A stretch of 64,000 nt of DNA. Source: Chaetoderma sp. LZ-2023a (lineage: Eukaryota; Mollusca; Caudofoveata; Chaetodermatida; Chaetodermatidae). This document shows positions 11,150 through 21,455 of the stretch, piece by piece; position 1 is the stretch's first letter, and the number at the start of each line of letters is the position of its first letter. A program made the position numbers and the translations under genes. Where the stretch lies: positions 85,259,129-85,323,128 of the forward strand of contig CM067369.1 of assembly GCA_034401795.1 (NCBI GenBank), written 5' to 3'. The notes beneath the pieces were generated by a model, which did no database searches, was not told the origin of the DNA, and saw only the letters and a list, made by a program, of their open reading frames with translations.

Positions 11150-11805
11150 ACATCAAAGCAATCCGTTAAACGGTCAAGGAGGTATCGTCTGGAAACCAAT
11201 TTTCAAGATGGCTGCTGCTGACTAGCAGCCATATTTGATTTTGGATTATCGTAAATTTCGATTGGTTTCTTCACCAGACATATTCCAACAACCCTAGGAA
11301 GTGATCCGATAAAATGGTAATGGAGATATCATCCAGAAACAAACTTTCAAGATGGCAGCCCATGGCTGGTGGTCATCTTGGATTTCGGATCATTGTTGAT
11401 TTTGATAGGTTTCTTCCTCAGACCTAGTCCAACTACCCTATGAAGTTTCAAAGCGATCCGATAAACGGTAATGGAGTTATCATCTGGAAACCAATTTTCA
11501 AGATGGCCATCAGTGGCTGGTGGCCATCTTGGACTTTGGATCATTGCCAATCTCGATAGGTTTCTTCCCCAGAGGTAGTCGAACCACCCTATGAAGTTTC
11601 ATAGCGAGCTGATAAATGATAACGGAGTTATCATCTGGAAACCAATTTTCAAGATGTCCACCAGTGGCTGGTGGCCATCTTGGATTTCGGATCATTGTCA
11701 ATTTTGATAGCGTTCTTCCTCAGATCTAGTTCAACCATTCTATGAAGTTTCAAAGCGATGCGATAAACGGTAACGGGGTTATCATCCGGAAACCAGTTTT
11801 CGAGA
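11150..11805. repeat. ~151-bp tandem repeat, about four units, each with an internal inverted repeat
   Basis: The phrase ATCATCYGGAAACCAATTTTC starts units at about 11184, 11328, 11480, 11631 and 11782 (spacing 144, 152, 151, 151). Each unit then has CAAGATGGCCAYC-AGTGGCTG-GTGGCCATCTTG, a short palindrome, then a GATAGGTTTCTTCCYCAGA phrase and GAAGTTTCAAAGCGATCCGA. Open frames on the minus strand (11347-11550, 11510-11701) are products of the repeat. Confidence 0.8.
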
Positions 11806-11915
11806 TACTCTGCTAAGCCACCAACAACATTCAGTCAAATTGTTTCATAATATTCAGGTCTAGAATTATTGCCCATTGGAAATTTATTGTCTGCTGACTT
11901 GCAGCAGTCAGACAA
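11806..11915. repeat. Right half of an A2 element
   Basis: GCTAAGCCACCAACAACATTC, then CAAATTGTTTCATAATATTC and the A2 right flank CTAGAATTATTGCCCATTGG, ending in the inverted GTCTGCTGACTTGCAGCAGTC. The left arm is missing; the 151-bp array stops at the apex position. Confidence 0.6.
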
Positions 11916-11919
11916 TTAA

Positions 11920-12096
11920 CCCTTTAAATCTTACAGATCAGATTCTTTACAATGTAAGGAGGATTCTGTTGAATATTTTGAAACTATTCGACTGGGAGCT
12001 GTTGCACCTAACAGGTTCCAGTCAAATTAGTTTCTCAAAACATTCAACAGATTGCGGTATTGTTGGCTTGTAATTGATAGATTGTAATTTCACGGG
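11920..12096. mobile_element. A-family palindromic element between TTAA sites
   Basis: 177 bp starting CCCTTTAAATC and ending TTTCACGGG, with TTAA at 11916-11919 and 12097-12100. The hairpin at 11970-12050 (TTGAATATTTTGAAACTA / TAGTTTCTCAAAACATTCAA) has a shortened apex. Confidence 0.65.
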
Positions 12097-12100
12097 TTAA

Positions 12101-12311
12101 CCCTTTCAGTCCTTCCCCGATAAATTCCCCATATCTGTACCTGCGCGCAAACATTTAACAGGTAACTGTTCAATAGTTTGGAATTAATATGATTGTAAAC
12201 CATAGCTGCTTTCATCAGCAACGGCTACTAGTCCTATTAATTTCAAAATATTCAACAGACTGCTCCACATCATAAGGAATTCACTTTTTCAAGGATTTGT
12301 CATTGAAAGGA
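12101..12311. mobile_element. Second A-family TTAA element, sharing its left target site with the previous one
   Basis: Starts CCCTTTCAGTCCTTCC directly after the TTAA at 12097-12100 and ends TTGTCATTGAAAGGA before TTAA at 12312-12315. The hairpin at 12168-12262 is more decayed (GTTCAATAGTTTGGAATTAA facing TTAATTTCAAAATATTCAAC). One TTAA serves both elements, so one inserted at the edge of the other. Confidence 0.65.
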
Positions 12312-12315
12312 TTAA

Positions 12316-12480
12316 TAATTTCAATGGTCAATAACTCTGGATATGAAGAATATTTTGAAACCACCAACCACTTTCAGTCAAAGTGTTTTGAAAATATCTG
12401 CCATGCCCCGAGCTAAACCCCATGGAAAAGGTTGGAGAAATTCAGCAGGCAGACGGAGAAGTTAAATGGATAATTGTCAC
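12316..12480. repeat. Decayed A2 element
   Basis: The A2 left flank (CAATGGTCAATAACTCTGG) and right flank (CCGAGCTAAACCCCATGG) are present, but the apex is deleted so that GAAACCACCAACCACTTTCAG remains. Confidence 0.55.
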
Positions 12481-12745
12481 TGAAGAGAATTCAAGAAAAT
12501 CTTGAGTATAGATTACAGTGATACTGTTTTCAAAAGTAAATATCAGTTAACTTATGAAAAGTAATTAATGGAATTTATGAATCTAAAATATCCATAAAAC
12601 ACCAGTATATCGCCACTGATTTGAATTTATAATACAGCATGGCTAAGAAATAATGTAAAATATTTCCAAAAACAAACACAAAAACATGTTACTTAGTACT
12701 ATTTTGAACACGATGTAAGAAATGTTCTGGTGAACATTTTGAAGA
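12481..12745. other. Gene-free; contains a repeat shared with 1480-1560
   Basis: 12665-12745 matches the block near 1480-1560 up to TTGAAGATA, where the D element begins. Confidence 0.45.
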
Positions 12746-13052
12746 TAATGGACCTTTCCATTTTTAGCCATGCCCCACCCATCTCCAGGTAAACTCCACC
12801 CACAACACTCGTGTTGGGATCAATCGATCTCTGAACTTTCTGACTATTCATTTCCAGAAAACTATACAGTTACTATGGCAGCAACAGCGCCCAGTCAAAT
12901 TAGTTTCAAAAGATTCAACAGAATATTTATTAAATAGTAAATACATAACAATTTGTAAAACAATGCATAGTCCGTCCTCAATTATGCGTTCGTGACGTAC
13001 TTATCTACATCATTCATGACGTCATTGATTATGATGTCATTCTCATAACCAA
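12746..13052. mobile_element. Truncated D element
   Basis: Begins TAATGGACCTTTCC, keeps the GATCAATCGATCTCTGAAC block and only the right arm of the A hairpin (GGCAGCAACAGCGCCCAGTC). It runs through the TGACGTCATTGATTATGA segment and stops before the right terminus. Confidence 0.65.
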
Positions 13053-13075
13053 GATTATTTTTTTAATAAAGATCT

Positions 13076-13225
13076 TTGCTTAGTGAATGTTCATTTGCAG
13101 GTCAAGCGATTATTTTCGAAATTGTACAACTGGAATCGCTGGTTTGATTATTGAAACAGCCATTCATTCCAGTGGTAAAATTTCAAAAATAATCTTCTCT
13201 TGACCTACAAATGGAAATTTGTGCA
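13076..13225. repeat. B hairpin core in a non-TTAA context
   Basis: Arms TCATTTGCAGGTCAAGCGA and TCTTGACCTACAAATGGAA enclose AATTGTACAACTGGAATCGC and ATTCCAGTGGTAAAATTTC. The left flank CTTTGCTTAGTGAATG matches the left flank of the B core inside the hAT-like element at 17131, not the flank of the TTAA elements. Confidence 0.6.
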
Positions 13226-13250
13226 GCAACCGCTGGGTTGGCCGACGTAA

Positions 13251-13485
13251 CCCTTTACTGGTCACACCAGCCAAAACCGGCCTGTGCTGGGGGATCTGAG
13301 GAATGACCATTTGAAGGCCAACAAAAGCGAATTTTTTTAAAATTTACCACTGGAATGACTGGCTCGATAATCGAGCTAGTCATTCCAGTGATAATTTTTC
13401 TAAAATTTTTGTTATCTTAGCCTTCAAATGGACATACACTGAGGAAAGATTTCAATTGACCATTAAAATGCTAAGCAATAAATGG
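13251..13485. mobile_element. B-family TTAA element
   Basis: Starts CCCTTTACTGGTCACACCAGCC after GTAA (a mutated TTAA) and ends GCAATAAATGG before TTAA at 13486-13489. Perfect apex: ACTGGCTCGATAATCGAGC followed by TAGTCATTCCAGTG. Among the best-preserved B hairpins here. Confidence 0.75.
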
Positions 13486-13489
13486 TTAA

Positions 13490-14235
13490 ATAATATTCAA
13501 GAAATAATCTGTCTAAAGATATGGCTTCCAGCTTTATTAATTTCAAAATATTATTTATGATATACTGACATCTAGTGAAATCTAGAGCTAAATCATCATA
13601 AGGATTACCTGAAGTTCAGGATTCTGATTGCTTGTCCATACGTGTTTGGCAGGGAGTGACAATTCACATGTACATCCTCATCATGACTACAACGCTCAGC
13701 CTCCGCGTATCGCATGACACTATTATATATAGACGAGAGAATTTTACTTCTTCGTTTCCATAGCAATGTGTATATAAACTTTGATGTGTGCTGAAGCAGA
13801 CGAGTCCTTGTACAGAGACAGAGATTACAGGTATACTACTGGAATCATGTTCATCTAAGACTCTCGTGAGGAAATTACACTTATCCTCCTCGTGCCATCA
13901 CACAAACGGGGTATGATATTGATTAAAGCAAGTCTTGACAGAAATCAATTGATTTTTTCGGAAGATTCAGCCCTGAAATTATGATTATTATTAATAGTAT
14001 CAATAGAACATGTTCAGGACTTGATTTGTTGAAAACATTGCGGAATAATGCGACCAATTACCTAACAAAGTATGATGGACTACATAAGGTAATTACACTA
14101 CTTAGTGCTTTTACTATTATACAATACTTGCTCAGGTAACGCTTTCATATCTAAAATGCAAACATCTCAATTTCAAATAAACCACATACATCTCTTAACT
14201 GTCTCATTGCTGCAAGCCAGCTGACAAAAATTACA
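13490..14235. other. Gene-free; possible isolated TATA signal
   Basis: TATATAAA at 13771-13778 is followed by AGATTACAG|GTATAC (13831), a weak donor-like site. No ORF supports a gene. The rest is unassigned AT-rich DNA. Confidence 0.35.
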
Positions 14236-14400
14236 ATGAGCAAAAACTTGCTGAATATTTTGAATACAATTTGACTGAAAGTTGTTGGTGGCTTAGCCAC
14301 CAACAACTTTCAGTCAAATTGTTTTCAAAATATTTAACATGTTCAGAGCTATAGCCTTTGGAGAATATTGTCTACAAAATTCAGCAGCTAAATGGTTAAA
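14236..14400. mobile_element. A2-family palindromic element, best-preserved copy
   Basis: Hairpin at 14249-14343. The arms match over ~45 bp with one to three mismatches and essentially no loop (TTGGTGGCT-T-AGCCACCAA in the centre). The right side ends ...CAGCAGCTAAATGG before TTAA near 14395, hinting that A2 may also be a TTAA element. Confidence 0.65.
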
Positions 14401-14434
14401 ACGTACATTACAAATAATTTCCTAGACATTGCTA

Positions 14435-14690
14435 AACCCTTAGTCTGAGCAACAACTTCCAGTCAAATTATTTTCAAATTGTTCAGAGTAATATCTTTTA
14501 CAAAGTATGGATGAATGAACTGGTTAACCCGTTAATCTTCAAGCTAGACAATACTGGCTTCTCAGTGATAAGAGCCAGCCATTCCAGTAATAGTTTCAAG
14601 ATTAGTCTTATTTTGTTCTGCAGACGGACCTTTTCCATGAGAAAATTTACGTTTTCTTTAACAAATCTGATGGCTAAATGAATAAATAAC
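14435..14690. repeat. A2 right arm joined to a decayed B element
   Basis: 14440-14490 is an A2 right arm (AACAACTTCCAGTCAAATTA). At 14525 TTAACCCGTTAATC opens a B-like element whose right arm (GCCATTCCAGTAATAG, TCTGCAGACGGACC, TTTCTTTAACAAATCTGATGG) survives. The left arm is mostly lost. Confidence 0.5.
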
Positions 14691-14973
14691 ACAGTTACCG
14701 CTGGATGTTACTTTTTAAATCGTGCTGATAATTTTTTTAATTGTTTATCTTGAGTCATCGTTGTCAAATCTTTTTAAACTGTTTAACAAACTGCTTATTT
14801 ATTAATTCGTGAGACACTATTTTTTGCGAATAAAAAATAAAAGACTGGCTAGTTAGCTATAGAACAATCAATCACCAAAACAGATTAACATGTCAATACA
14901 ACACAATACCCAGTATTTTGGTCAGAAAACTGGATGGCTGTACGCGCAGAATGAAAACAATAATCACCCGTAA

Positions 14974-15171
14974 CCCTAAGCAGTGATGTCAGATTTTAAA
15001 ATTTTTAAATTAAATGAAAAGATGAACTGGTGTACATTTTTCAATGAATTTGGTGGAAGATGGTGCCGTCAAAGACAGCAACATCGTCCATCAAAATTGT
15101 TGAGAAATGTACACAGATTCTTTGCTATTGGCATAGTAAAAGATAGAATATTGACATTATAGTGGTAAGGG
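14974..15171. mobile_element. C-family palindromic element
   Basis: Starts CCCTAAGCAGTGATGTC after GTAA and ends ATAGTGGTAAGGG before TTCA, so both target sites have drifted from TTAA. Arms TTTTTCAATGAATTTGGTGG and CCATCAAAATTGTTGAGAAA. Confidence 0.7.
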
Positions 15172-15179
15172 TTCAGCAA

Positions 15180-15415
15180 ACTAAGAAGATAATTAATGGA
15201 GCGGTTCGATCTACACCTAGCTGTCATGAAAATTAAATACATGTAGTCAGTCCAATGTATGAACTATATGTCTTTGATAGATTTACTATTTAATAAGCAT
15301 TCTGTTAAATATTTTGAAACTAATTTGACTGGGTGGTGTTGCTGGTTGCTGCCATAGGCACTAACAGTACACAGTCAAATTAGTTTTAAAATATTGAACA
15401 GCTTAGCTGCGAATA
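15180..15415. repeat. D-element fragment with A hairpin
   Basis: Carries the D phrase ATATGTCTTTGATAG...CTATTTAATAAGC, then an A hairpin at 15302-15402 whose apex has an extra CTGGTTG. It shows the uninterrupted TTAA site that is occupied by a C element at 35800. Confidence 0.6.
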
Positions 15416-15566
15416 CAGATTTCAAAGAATAAACAAGAGCCATCAGAAGACGTCATATCACCCCCAACCCCCCCCCCCCACCACTCCCGGATCCAAACAT
15501 ATCAGATAAATATACATATATAATGTTAATTGTAAAGGACAATATTTTAGAAAAACTAATCAATGT

Positions 15567-16412
15567 AACTCCTAAAACCTAAATTCCTTTGTCACTAAGT
15601 GTAATGCAGTTTATGTATCAGCTTTAAGATATTTAAAGGGTGATAACTCTGTAATGAATCATTTTTGGGCAGCGAAAAAAGCACATGTACAGCGATACCG
15701 ATAATGTGGAAGAAATTTTAAGTTAATCCATTGAGACCTCTAGGAGTTGCGTTTACAAGAAATGATTGTCAGAGATAGATGGACAGATAGATGGACATAC
15801 ATACATGCAACTCCTAAAACCTAAATTCCTTTGTCACTAAGTGTAATGCAGTTTATGTATCAGCTTTAAGATATTTAAAGGGTGATAACTCTGTAATGAA
15901 TAATTTTTGGGCCGCGAAAAAAGCACATGTACAGCGATACTGATAATGTGGAAGAAATTTTAAGTTAATCCATTGAGATCTCTAGGAGGAGTTGCGTTGA
16001 CAAGAAATGATTGTCAGAGATAGATGGACAGATAGACGGACATACATACATTTTGGACAGGCAGATGGACGTACAGGTATACGGATAGCACATGCATACC
16101 TTCACGTGGTAATGATAACACTTACTAAGTTTCAAAAGAATCGGAGCTAAACTGTAGGAGGAGATATAAGATATTTAAAGGGGGATAACTCTGTAATGAA
16201 CAAGTTTTCGGTTGCGAAAAAAGCACATGCACATCTGCACATGATACTGATGATGTGGAAAATCTTTTTAAAGTTAATCCATTGAGACCTCTAGACAGAG
16301 TTGCGTTGACAAGATGGGGACAGACGGACGGACGGACGGACATGCTGAACGCTATATCACCCCATCTTCCAGACTGGAGAGGATAAAGACGATCCCAACA
16401 CATGAAAAACGT
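15567..16412. repeat. 242-bp tandem duplication plus a diverged third unit
   Basis: 15567-15808 and 15809-16050 are near-identical direct repeats (AACTCCTAAAACCTAAATTCC at each start). A third, diverged unit at about 16124-16350 shares 'AGATATTTAAAGGGGGATAAC' and 'TTGCGAAAAAAGCACATG'. Units end in GATAGATGGACAGATAG or GACGGACGG tails of the kind that end many dispersed mollusc repeats. No coding. Confidence 0.8.
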
Positions 16413-16424
16413 GGGCATAAAAAG

Positions 16425-16500
16425 CTTATAGCTAGAAATGGATGGGGCATATAGCTAAGTTATAGACTAAGATCAACTATTGATAATATTCTGGAATATA
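16425..16500. repeat. D-element end fragment
   Basis: ATAGCTAGAAATGGATGGGGC and ATAGCTAAG match the D segment next to its GGAAAGGTCCATTA end. Confidence 0.45.
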
Positions 16501-16511
16501 CAATCCTTTGC

Positions 16512-16897
16512 TAATGGACCTTTCCGGTTTATCCATCTATCATATGATGTCATAATCAATTATGTCACATGTCAAAGTGATGTCATAATCATTACATCAT
16601 GAATGACTCAATTTAGTCCGTCTTAAATACTTAATAGTCTGACACGTTGTACGAATTGTATGTCTTTACTATTTAATATCCATGCTGTTGAATGTTTTGA
16701 AACTAATTTGACTGGGCGCTAGGCAGCAACAGCACCCAGTCAAATTAGTTTCAAAATATTCAACAGCTTACCTGTATAGTTTTCTGGAAATTGATAAGCA
16801 AGAAGATCAGGGATCAATCAATCCCAACATGAGCGTGGTGTGGGTGGGGATTAGCTAGAGATGGGCTGGGTATAGCTAAAACTGGAAAAGTCAATTA
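16512..16897. mobile_element. Complete D element, inverted relative to the copy at 6045
   Basis: Ends TAATGGACCTTTCCGG and GGAAAAGTCAATTA. The A hairpin at 16683-16776 has lost about nine bases of its left arm, leaving GCGCT|AGGCAGCAACAGC. The internal CTATTTAATATCC shows an unoccupied TTAA. A B element sits directly at its right end. Confidence 0.75.
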
Positions 16898-16898
16898 A

Positions 16899-17572
16899 CC
16901 CTTTACTGGTCAATCCGGCAAAAACTGGCCTCTGCAGTCATCTTGACGGCCATCCATTTGCTGGCTGAGAAAACTTCTTTTTTTAAATTTACCACTGGAA
17001 TGCCTAGCTCGATAACTGAGCCGCTCATTCCAGTGGTAAACTGTCAAAAACAGTCGATCTCCTCGTGGCCTGCAAATGGACATTCAATAAGCTAATATTT
17101 TGATTTTCTTGAACATATTCAATCACTAAAGTAGGCTTGCACGATTACGTGACTAAATCAAAAATCACGATTATGTTTTAAATCGTGAATTTATATGATT
17201 AAACATTAAGTAATCGAATAATCGTGAATATTTTCTATTGCATAAAATATTTCAAAACCTAACTTAATTACTTTTTAATGCGATCAGTCATGAAAAATGA
17301 CACTTTGCTTAGCGAATGTATGTCCATTTGCAGGGGAAGAGAAGCCTATTTTTGAAAATGTATGACTTTCCAGTCATACATTTTCAAAAATAGTCTTCTC
17401 TTGCCCCGCAAATGAACTTTTCTCAATGCCATTGCAGCTTTAGTTATTGATATTGTTTCGTTTGTAACGTTAGGTCTTGTACCCAGGCTGATTAATCGAG
17501 TAATCGTGATTATTTTTAAATAATCGAATGCGATCACTCACCACAATAATCGCACGAGCATACACTAAAGGG
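16899..17572. mobile_element. B-family TTAA element interrupted by a hAT-like element
   Basis: Starts CCCTTTACTGGTCAATCC after TTAA (16895-16898) and ends CACTAAAGGG before TTAA (17573-17576). Hairpin at 16950-17075 (AATGCCTAGCTCGATAACTGAG facing CATTCCAGTGG). Once the insert at 17131-17562 and one copy of its duplicated CACTAAAG are discounted, the length is ~234 bp, normal for the family. Confidence 0.75.
17131..17562. mobile_element. hAT-like non-autonomous element with 8-bp target duplication, itself holding a B-type hairpin
   Basis: The ends TAGGCTTGCACGATTA and TAATCGCACGAGCATA are inverted repeats matching at 12 of 16 positions. The 8-bp CACTAAAG is duplicated at 17123-17130 and 17563-17570. 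Eight-base duplications and GCTTGCACGATT-like ends fit the hAT superfamily. At 17310-17425 it carries a palindrome with the outer arms of the B hairpin (CATTTGCAGGGGAAGAGAAG; TATTTTTGAAAATG) but a different, shorter apex. No transposase. Confidence 0.7.
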
Positions 17573-17576
17573 TTAA

Positions 17577-17868
17577 AAACTGATAATCCTATATCTATAT
17601 ATAACTAAAAGGTGTGTAATAACACAACACAAGGATGGACATGTCGATTGAACATGAATAGCGAGTAATGTATCTGGGACAGTTTTACAAAAATCAATCA
17701 GACATCTCAATCAAAATGAAATTGGCCTCACATATATGTATGAATATGCGTAACCTGTCCATATCCAAATCTGATTGCTGCATGTAGTGATTCCATTCAG
17801 ATATGGACAGCATTCGGATGTGGGATTCCATGAAAATGACATTATTGCTTCATTCATGGGCTTTACAG
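17577..17868. other. Gene-free stretch
   Basis: Unassigned. Confidence 0.35.
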
Positions 17869-17964
17869 TAGTTAGTAGTCTATGACAGCACCATCTTCCA
17901 CCAAATTTGTAGAAAAATGAACACCAGTTCAAAATAAAAAATCTTGACATCAGAGTGGTAAGGG
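17869..17964. repeat. Right half of a C element
   Basis: TATGACAGCACCATCTTCCACC through TTGACATCAGAGTGGTAAGGG, followed by TTAA (17965-17968). The left arm is absent. Confidence 0.65.
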
Positions 17965-17969
17965 TTAAA

Positions 17970-18610
17970 GGTGTGGCCTCTTTATATATTTAGTTCAAAG
18001 ATATTTGACTGATGGAACATCAATCTGCTAAATTTGGTAGTAATCCATCAACAATTGACGAAGCATGTATTTTCCCCAAGCCTTAATAAGCCAGAGTTGT
18101 GGCCCTTGTTTCAGGGTGTGACCACTTTATATTTAGAGATTGAATCGATGTTGTCTAAAGGAATATATCTGCCAAATTTACTTTTAATCCATCGATAAAT
18201 GACGAAACATCCCACAAAGATATTTTCCCCATATGCTTCAATAGTTGGAAAATCCAGCAAGGACAACTCTGCTATTTGAGGGCGTGGCTACTTCATCTTC
18301 ATAGCCCACATAGATATTCCTTACAAGAATATATCTGCCAAATTTGGTCTTAAACCATTGACAAATGACGAAATGGGTCACAAACATATTTTCTCTATCT
18401 CGGCTCCAATACTTAGCAAGGGCCATAATTGTACTATTTGTGGGCGTGGCCATTTCATATTCATAGTCTAAATAGATATTGCGTAAAGGCACATGTCTGC
18501 CAAATTTGGTTTTAATCCATCAACAAATGATTATATATGCCACAATTGTTGACAGACAGACCGACTGACAGACAAATCGTGATTACATTAGCTCACCTAG
18601 GTGAGATAAA
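17970..18610. repeat. ~160-bp tandem repeat ending in a GACAGACAGACC tail
   Basis: About four units, each with TCTGCCAAATTTGGT, TTAATCCATCAACAAATGACG and a GAGGGYGTGGCC phrase. The array closes with GACAGACAGACCGACTGACAG and TAGCTCACCTAGGTGAG. The minus-strand frame at 18238-18492 is a repeat product. Confidence 0.7.
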
Positions 18611-19420
18611 AACTAAACATGCCTCAATAATATTGTAAATCCATGCAAATAACCTCATGCTGAAATTGGAATAACTTTTCTGATCGTGTGTAGTGTACAC
18701 GCATGATTAACAAAAAATGAGTCGCATGAATGGAAGCTCGCCTAGCAATTACTAGAATCACTACTGAAGTATGCACGCCTGACACAGGACTGATGAACAC
18801 ACGCCTTAATGAATGCTAGCTTTAGAATGGAGGATAGGAATAACCCTTATCCTGCTGTATTGAAGATACAACAGACAATAAAATCCTTGTTATTCTCACT
18901 CATTTTGCTTCCTAACATTATAGGTAACAATGTATTCAAGCTAAGTTCCAATAGGATTAACCTGAATCCTGAAATATAAATGTAAATAAATGATTTGCTA
19001 AATGGAAAAAAATTAACGTTGAAAAAACAAAGGTCAAATAGAAATATCAGAATGGCCTTCACCGTTGACCTAATGAGCTCACTAATCCTCATGCTGCCTT
19101 GGTATGATACATGAAAGCATGTGTCAGAGTTTGATTCCAGTAGGATTAAGTAATCCTAAAATCCTAAAATTAAGCTGAGAAGTTTTGCTAAGCCTAAAGA
19201 CTTAACATATTGTTGACGTCATTGTCGTCGGAAAAGTGATACATATACATGATGTATCTCGTTTTCTGCTTCACACGTGAGACAAAAACAGTGGGGATAT
19301 TGCAATTGCCTACATCCATGTGTTCATCCAGTTACCTCCTCTGAAACCTAATTTTGTATGCGAGTTCTCCAAATGATTGCGAGGTGACTTTTACATTAGG
19401 CTCTGCCCACCCACCTACAC
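18611..19420. other. Gene-free stretch
   Basis: No coding or structural feature recognised. Confidence 0.4.
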
Positions 19421-19515
19421 TCCTCCCCCCCACTCCCGCCCAAACAGGGTGAGCATTGGTGGGTGGGGGTGGGGTGGTGGTGGTGGTGGTGGTGGTGGGG
19501 GGGGGGGAGGGGCGT
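19421..19515. repeat. C-rich then (GGT)n / G-tract
   Basis: CCTCCCCCCCACTCCCGCCC followed by GGTGGTGGT repeats and a run of more than ten G. Confidence 0.9.
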
Positions 19516-19689
19516 TCTAAATTCAAAGTTGGTGTAATTCAACCAAATTTGTTATATTATTGTGGATGGTGAGATGATGCTTACATTAGCCTCCACCTAG
19601 GCTTGGTGTTGGTGTGGATAATGTCAATAATGTGGATAATGTCAAAGTTGGTGAAAGTGTAGGGATTTGCGATGGGCGGGGCAATAATG
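19516..19689. other. Unassigned flank of the Tc1-like element
   Basis: Contains a short duplicated phrase, TAATGTCAATAATGTGGATAATGTC. No inverted repeat matching the other side of the transposase was found. Confidence 0.35.
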
Positions 19690-20705
19690 ACACTGAGCTG
19701 TCAATACCGGTTGTGACCTCTGTGCACATTAACCACCGCCGTATATCGCTTTCTCATGCTTCAAATTAAGCACCTGATGTCACGAAGAGGAATCGCATCC
19801 CATTCCTGGAGCAGTGCAGCTTCCAGCTCCCACACATTGTGAAGATGTGGATGGTTCTCACGCGCCAAGAATGTCCCACACGTGTTCGATAGGAGACAGG
19901 TCCGGTGATCGCGCTGGCCAGTCCAACACCGGAACGTTGTTAGCCTCAAGGAAATCACTGGTGACACTAGCTGAATGAGGACTGACGTTGTCTTGCTGGA
20001 ACATAAGTCTGCATGATGCTGCATAAAAGGGATGACAACAGGGGCGTCAACTTCTTCACAGTAACGTTGAGCCATTAAATTTCTGCGAATCACAATAAGA
20101 TCTGTTTTGCCATTTTCATGGATTCCAGCCCACACCATGACACTGCCACCACCGAATCTGTCATGCTGAATGATGTTGGCTGCATCATACCGTTCTCCTA
20201 AACGTCGCCAAACCCGTTGCCTACCATCCGCCACATCCACACAAAACCTTGACTCATCACTGAACAAAACGTGGCTCCATTGTTGAGCACGCCATCGCTG
20301 ATGAGTTCTTGCCCATGCAAACCGATTCTCGATCTGACGCTCTGTAAGCGGAACAGCAACAAGTGGACGACGGGCATGCAGTCCAGCATCATGGAGTCTG
20401 TTTCGCACAGTTTGTGCATGCACTGTAGTGCCGGTAGCGGTGTGCAAATTATGGGACAGCCGTGGCACAGTCTCAAACATGTGACGTCGTGATGATGTCA
20501 CTAACTAGTGGTCTTCTCGTGGTGTTGTTGCTCTCGGTCTGCCAGATCGTGGTTGGTCATTACCATGTCCAGTTTCCTGCTCACGTTGGCGGAGACGGGA
20601 AATGGTTGAGGCGCGAACGCTCTGCCAAGCAGCGAGTCTTCCCATTGCTTCATGGCGCTGATTTTCGGGTATCCCTGGGCGGTGGCCCATGTTCGGTAGG
20701 GTAAA
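19690..20705 (-). pseudogene. Tc1/mariner-type transposase, broken
   Basis: The reading starts near 20690 with MGHRPGIPENQRHEAMGRL and an N-terminal helix-turn-helix region. It meets an in-frame stop at 20505-20507, then continues through the catalytic domain. The first aspartate is in LFSDESRF (about 20265). The frame then shifts near 20030. In the other frame come FQQDN (second D) and, 34 residues after that aspartate, the glutamate in SPIEHVWD. That is the DD34E triad of Tc1-like transposases. The protein would cut and join at element ends in the nucleus. With one stop and at least one frameshift it is inactive. Terminal inverted repeats were not found, so the limits are those of the coding part. 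Confidence 0.85.
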
Positions 20706-21035
20706 CTTTTAAGCGTTTTCTGTTAACGTTCGTTATCTGCTTTTACAATATGGTGAATTTTTGCCTTCGCTACCCGCCAATGTTGGCCAGTGCATGAAAA
20801 ATGCATTTTCACATGCAGTAAGCGTGCGGCCGAGAAATGCAAGAAATGATTTGCATTTCTTCATGATCAGCGAGACATTACATTGACGAAACATGCCTGC
20901 AAATTTGGTTATAAATGGATGCATAGTTTTAATACAACAAACCAAACTTCACTGTTGCTAAACATTTTTGGCTCAGTATATATACCGTACACCCGCAATA
21001 AAGCCAGTTGCCAACCAATAAGTTGCGATACAGTG
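20706..21035. other. Gene-free stretch
   Basis: Contains a short hairpin (AAGAAATGATTTGCATTTCTT near 20845) and no coding signal. Confidence 0.4.
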
Positions 21036-21455
21036 TTACCGGAACAAACAAAAAACATGGCTTGGACACACAAATTTGAGTCTTTCAGGGGAGGTAAATC
21101 AGGGGGTATATTGACAGAATCGTGACACTTCGGCTATCCATAATAAATTAAATGGGGGAAAATGGCTAGCGTAAGTTAGAAACTTTCTGAGATATGGCAC
21201 GGACACACAAATTTTAACAAATTTTAGTCGGGAGATAAGTTGGGATTTACACGGGAGATAATTCTGGCGAATAAAGACAGATTTTGCCGAAAGAAAATCA
21301 TGACTTGTCATCCATCCCTAATCTATTCAGTAAATAAAAAGTACCAATGTAGGTTAAAAACTTTCCGAGATATGGCCCGGACATCTGGCAAATATACAGA
21401 TTTTGCCAAAATTATATCGTGACACATCGTCTATCCATAATCTGATATCACAAAT
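21036..21455. repeat. Short tandem repeat of ~120-180-bp units
   Basis: Three units share 'GACACACAAATTT', 'GAGATATGGCMCGGACA' and 'TCGTGACACWTCG-CTATCCATAAT'. Unit length is irregular. Confidence 0.6.

Noticed and set aside
15195-15220. GGTTCGATC resembling a tRNA B box
   Set aside because: No A box at the right distance and no cloverleaf; it lies next to a D fragment.
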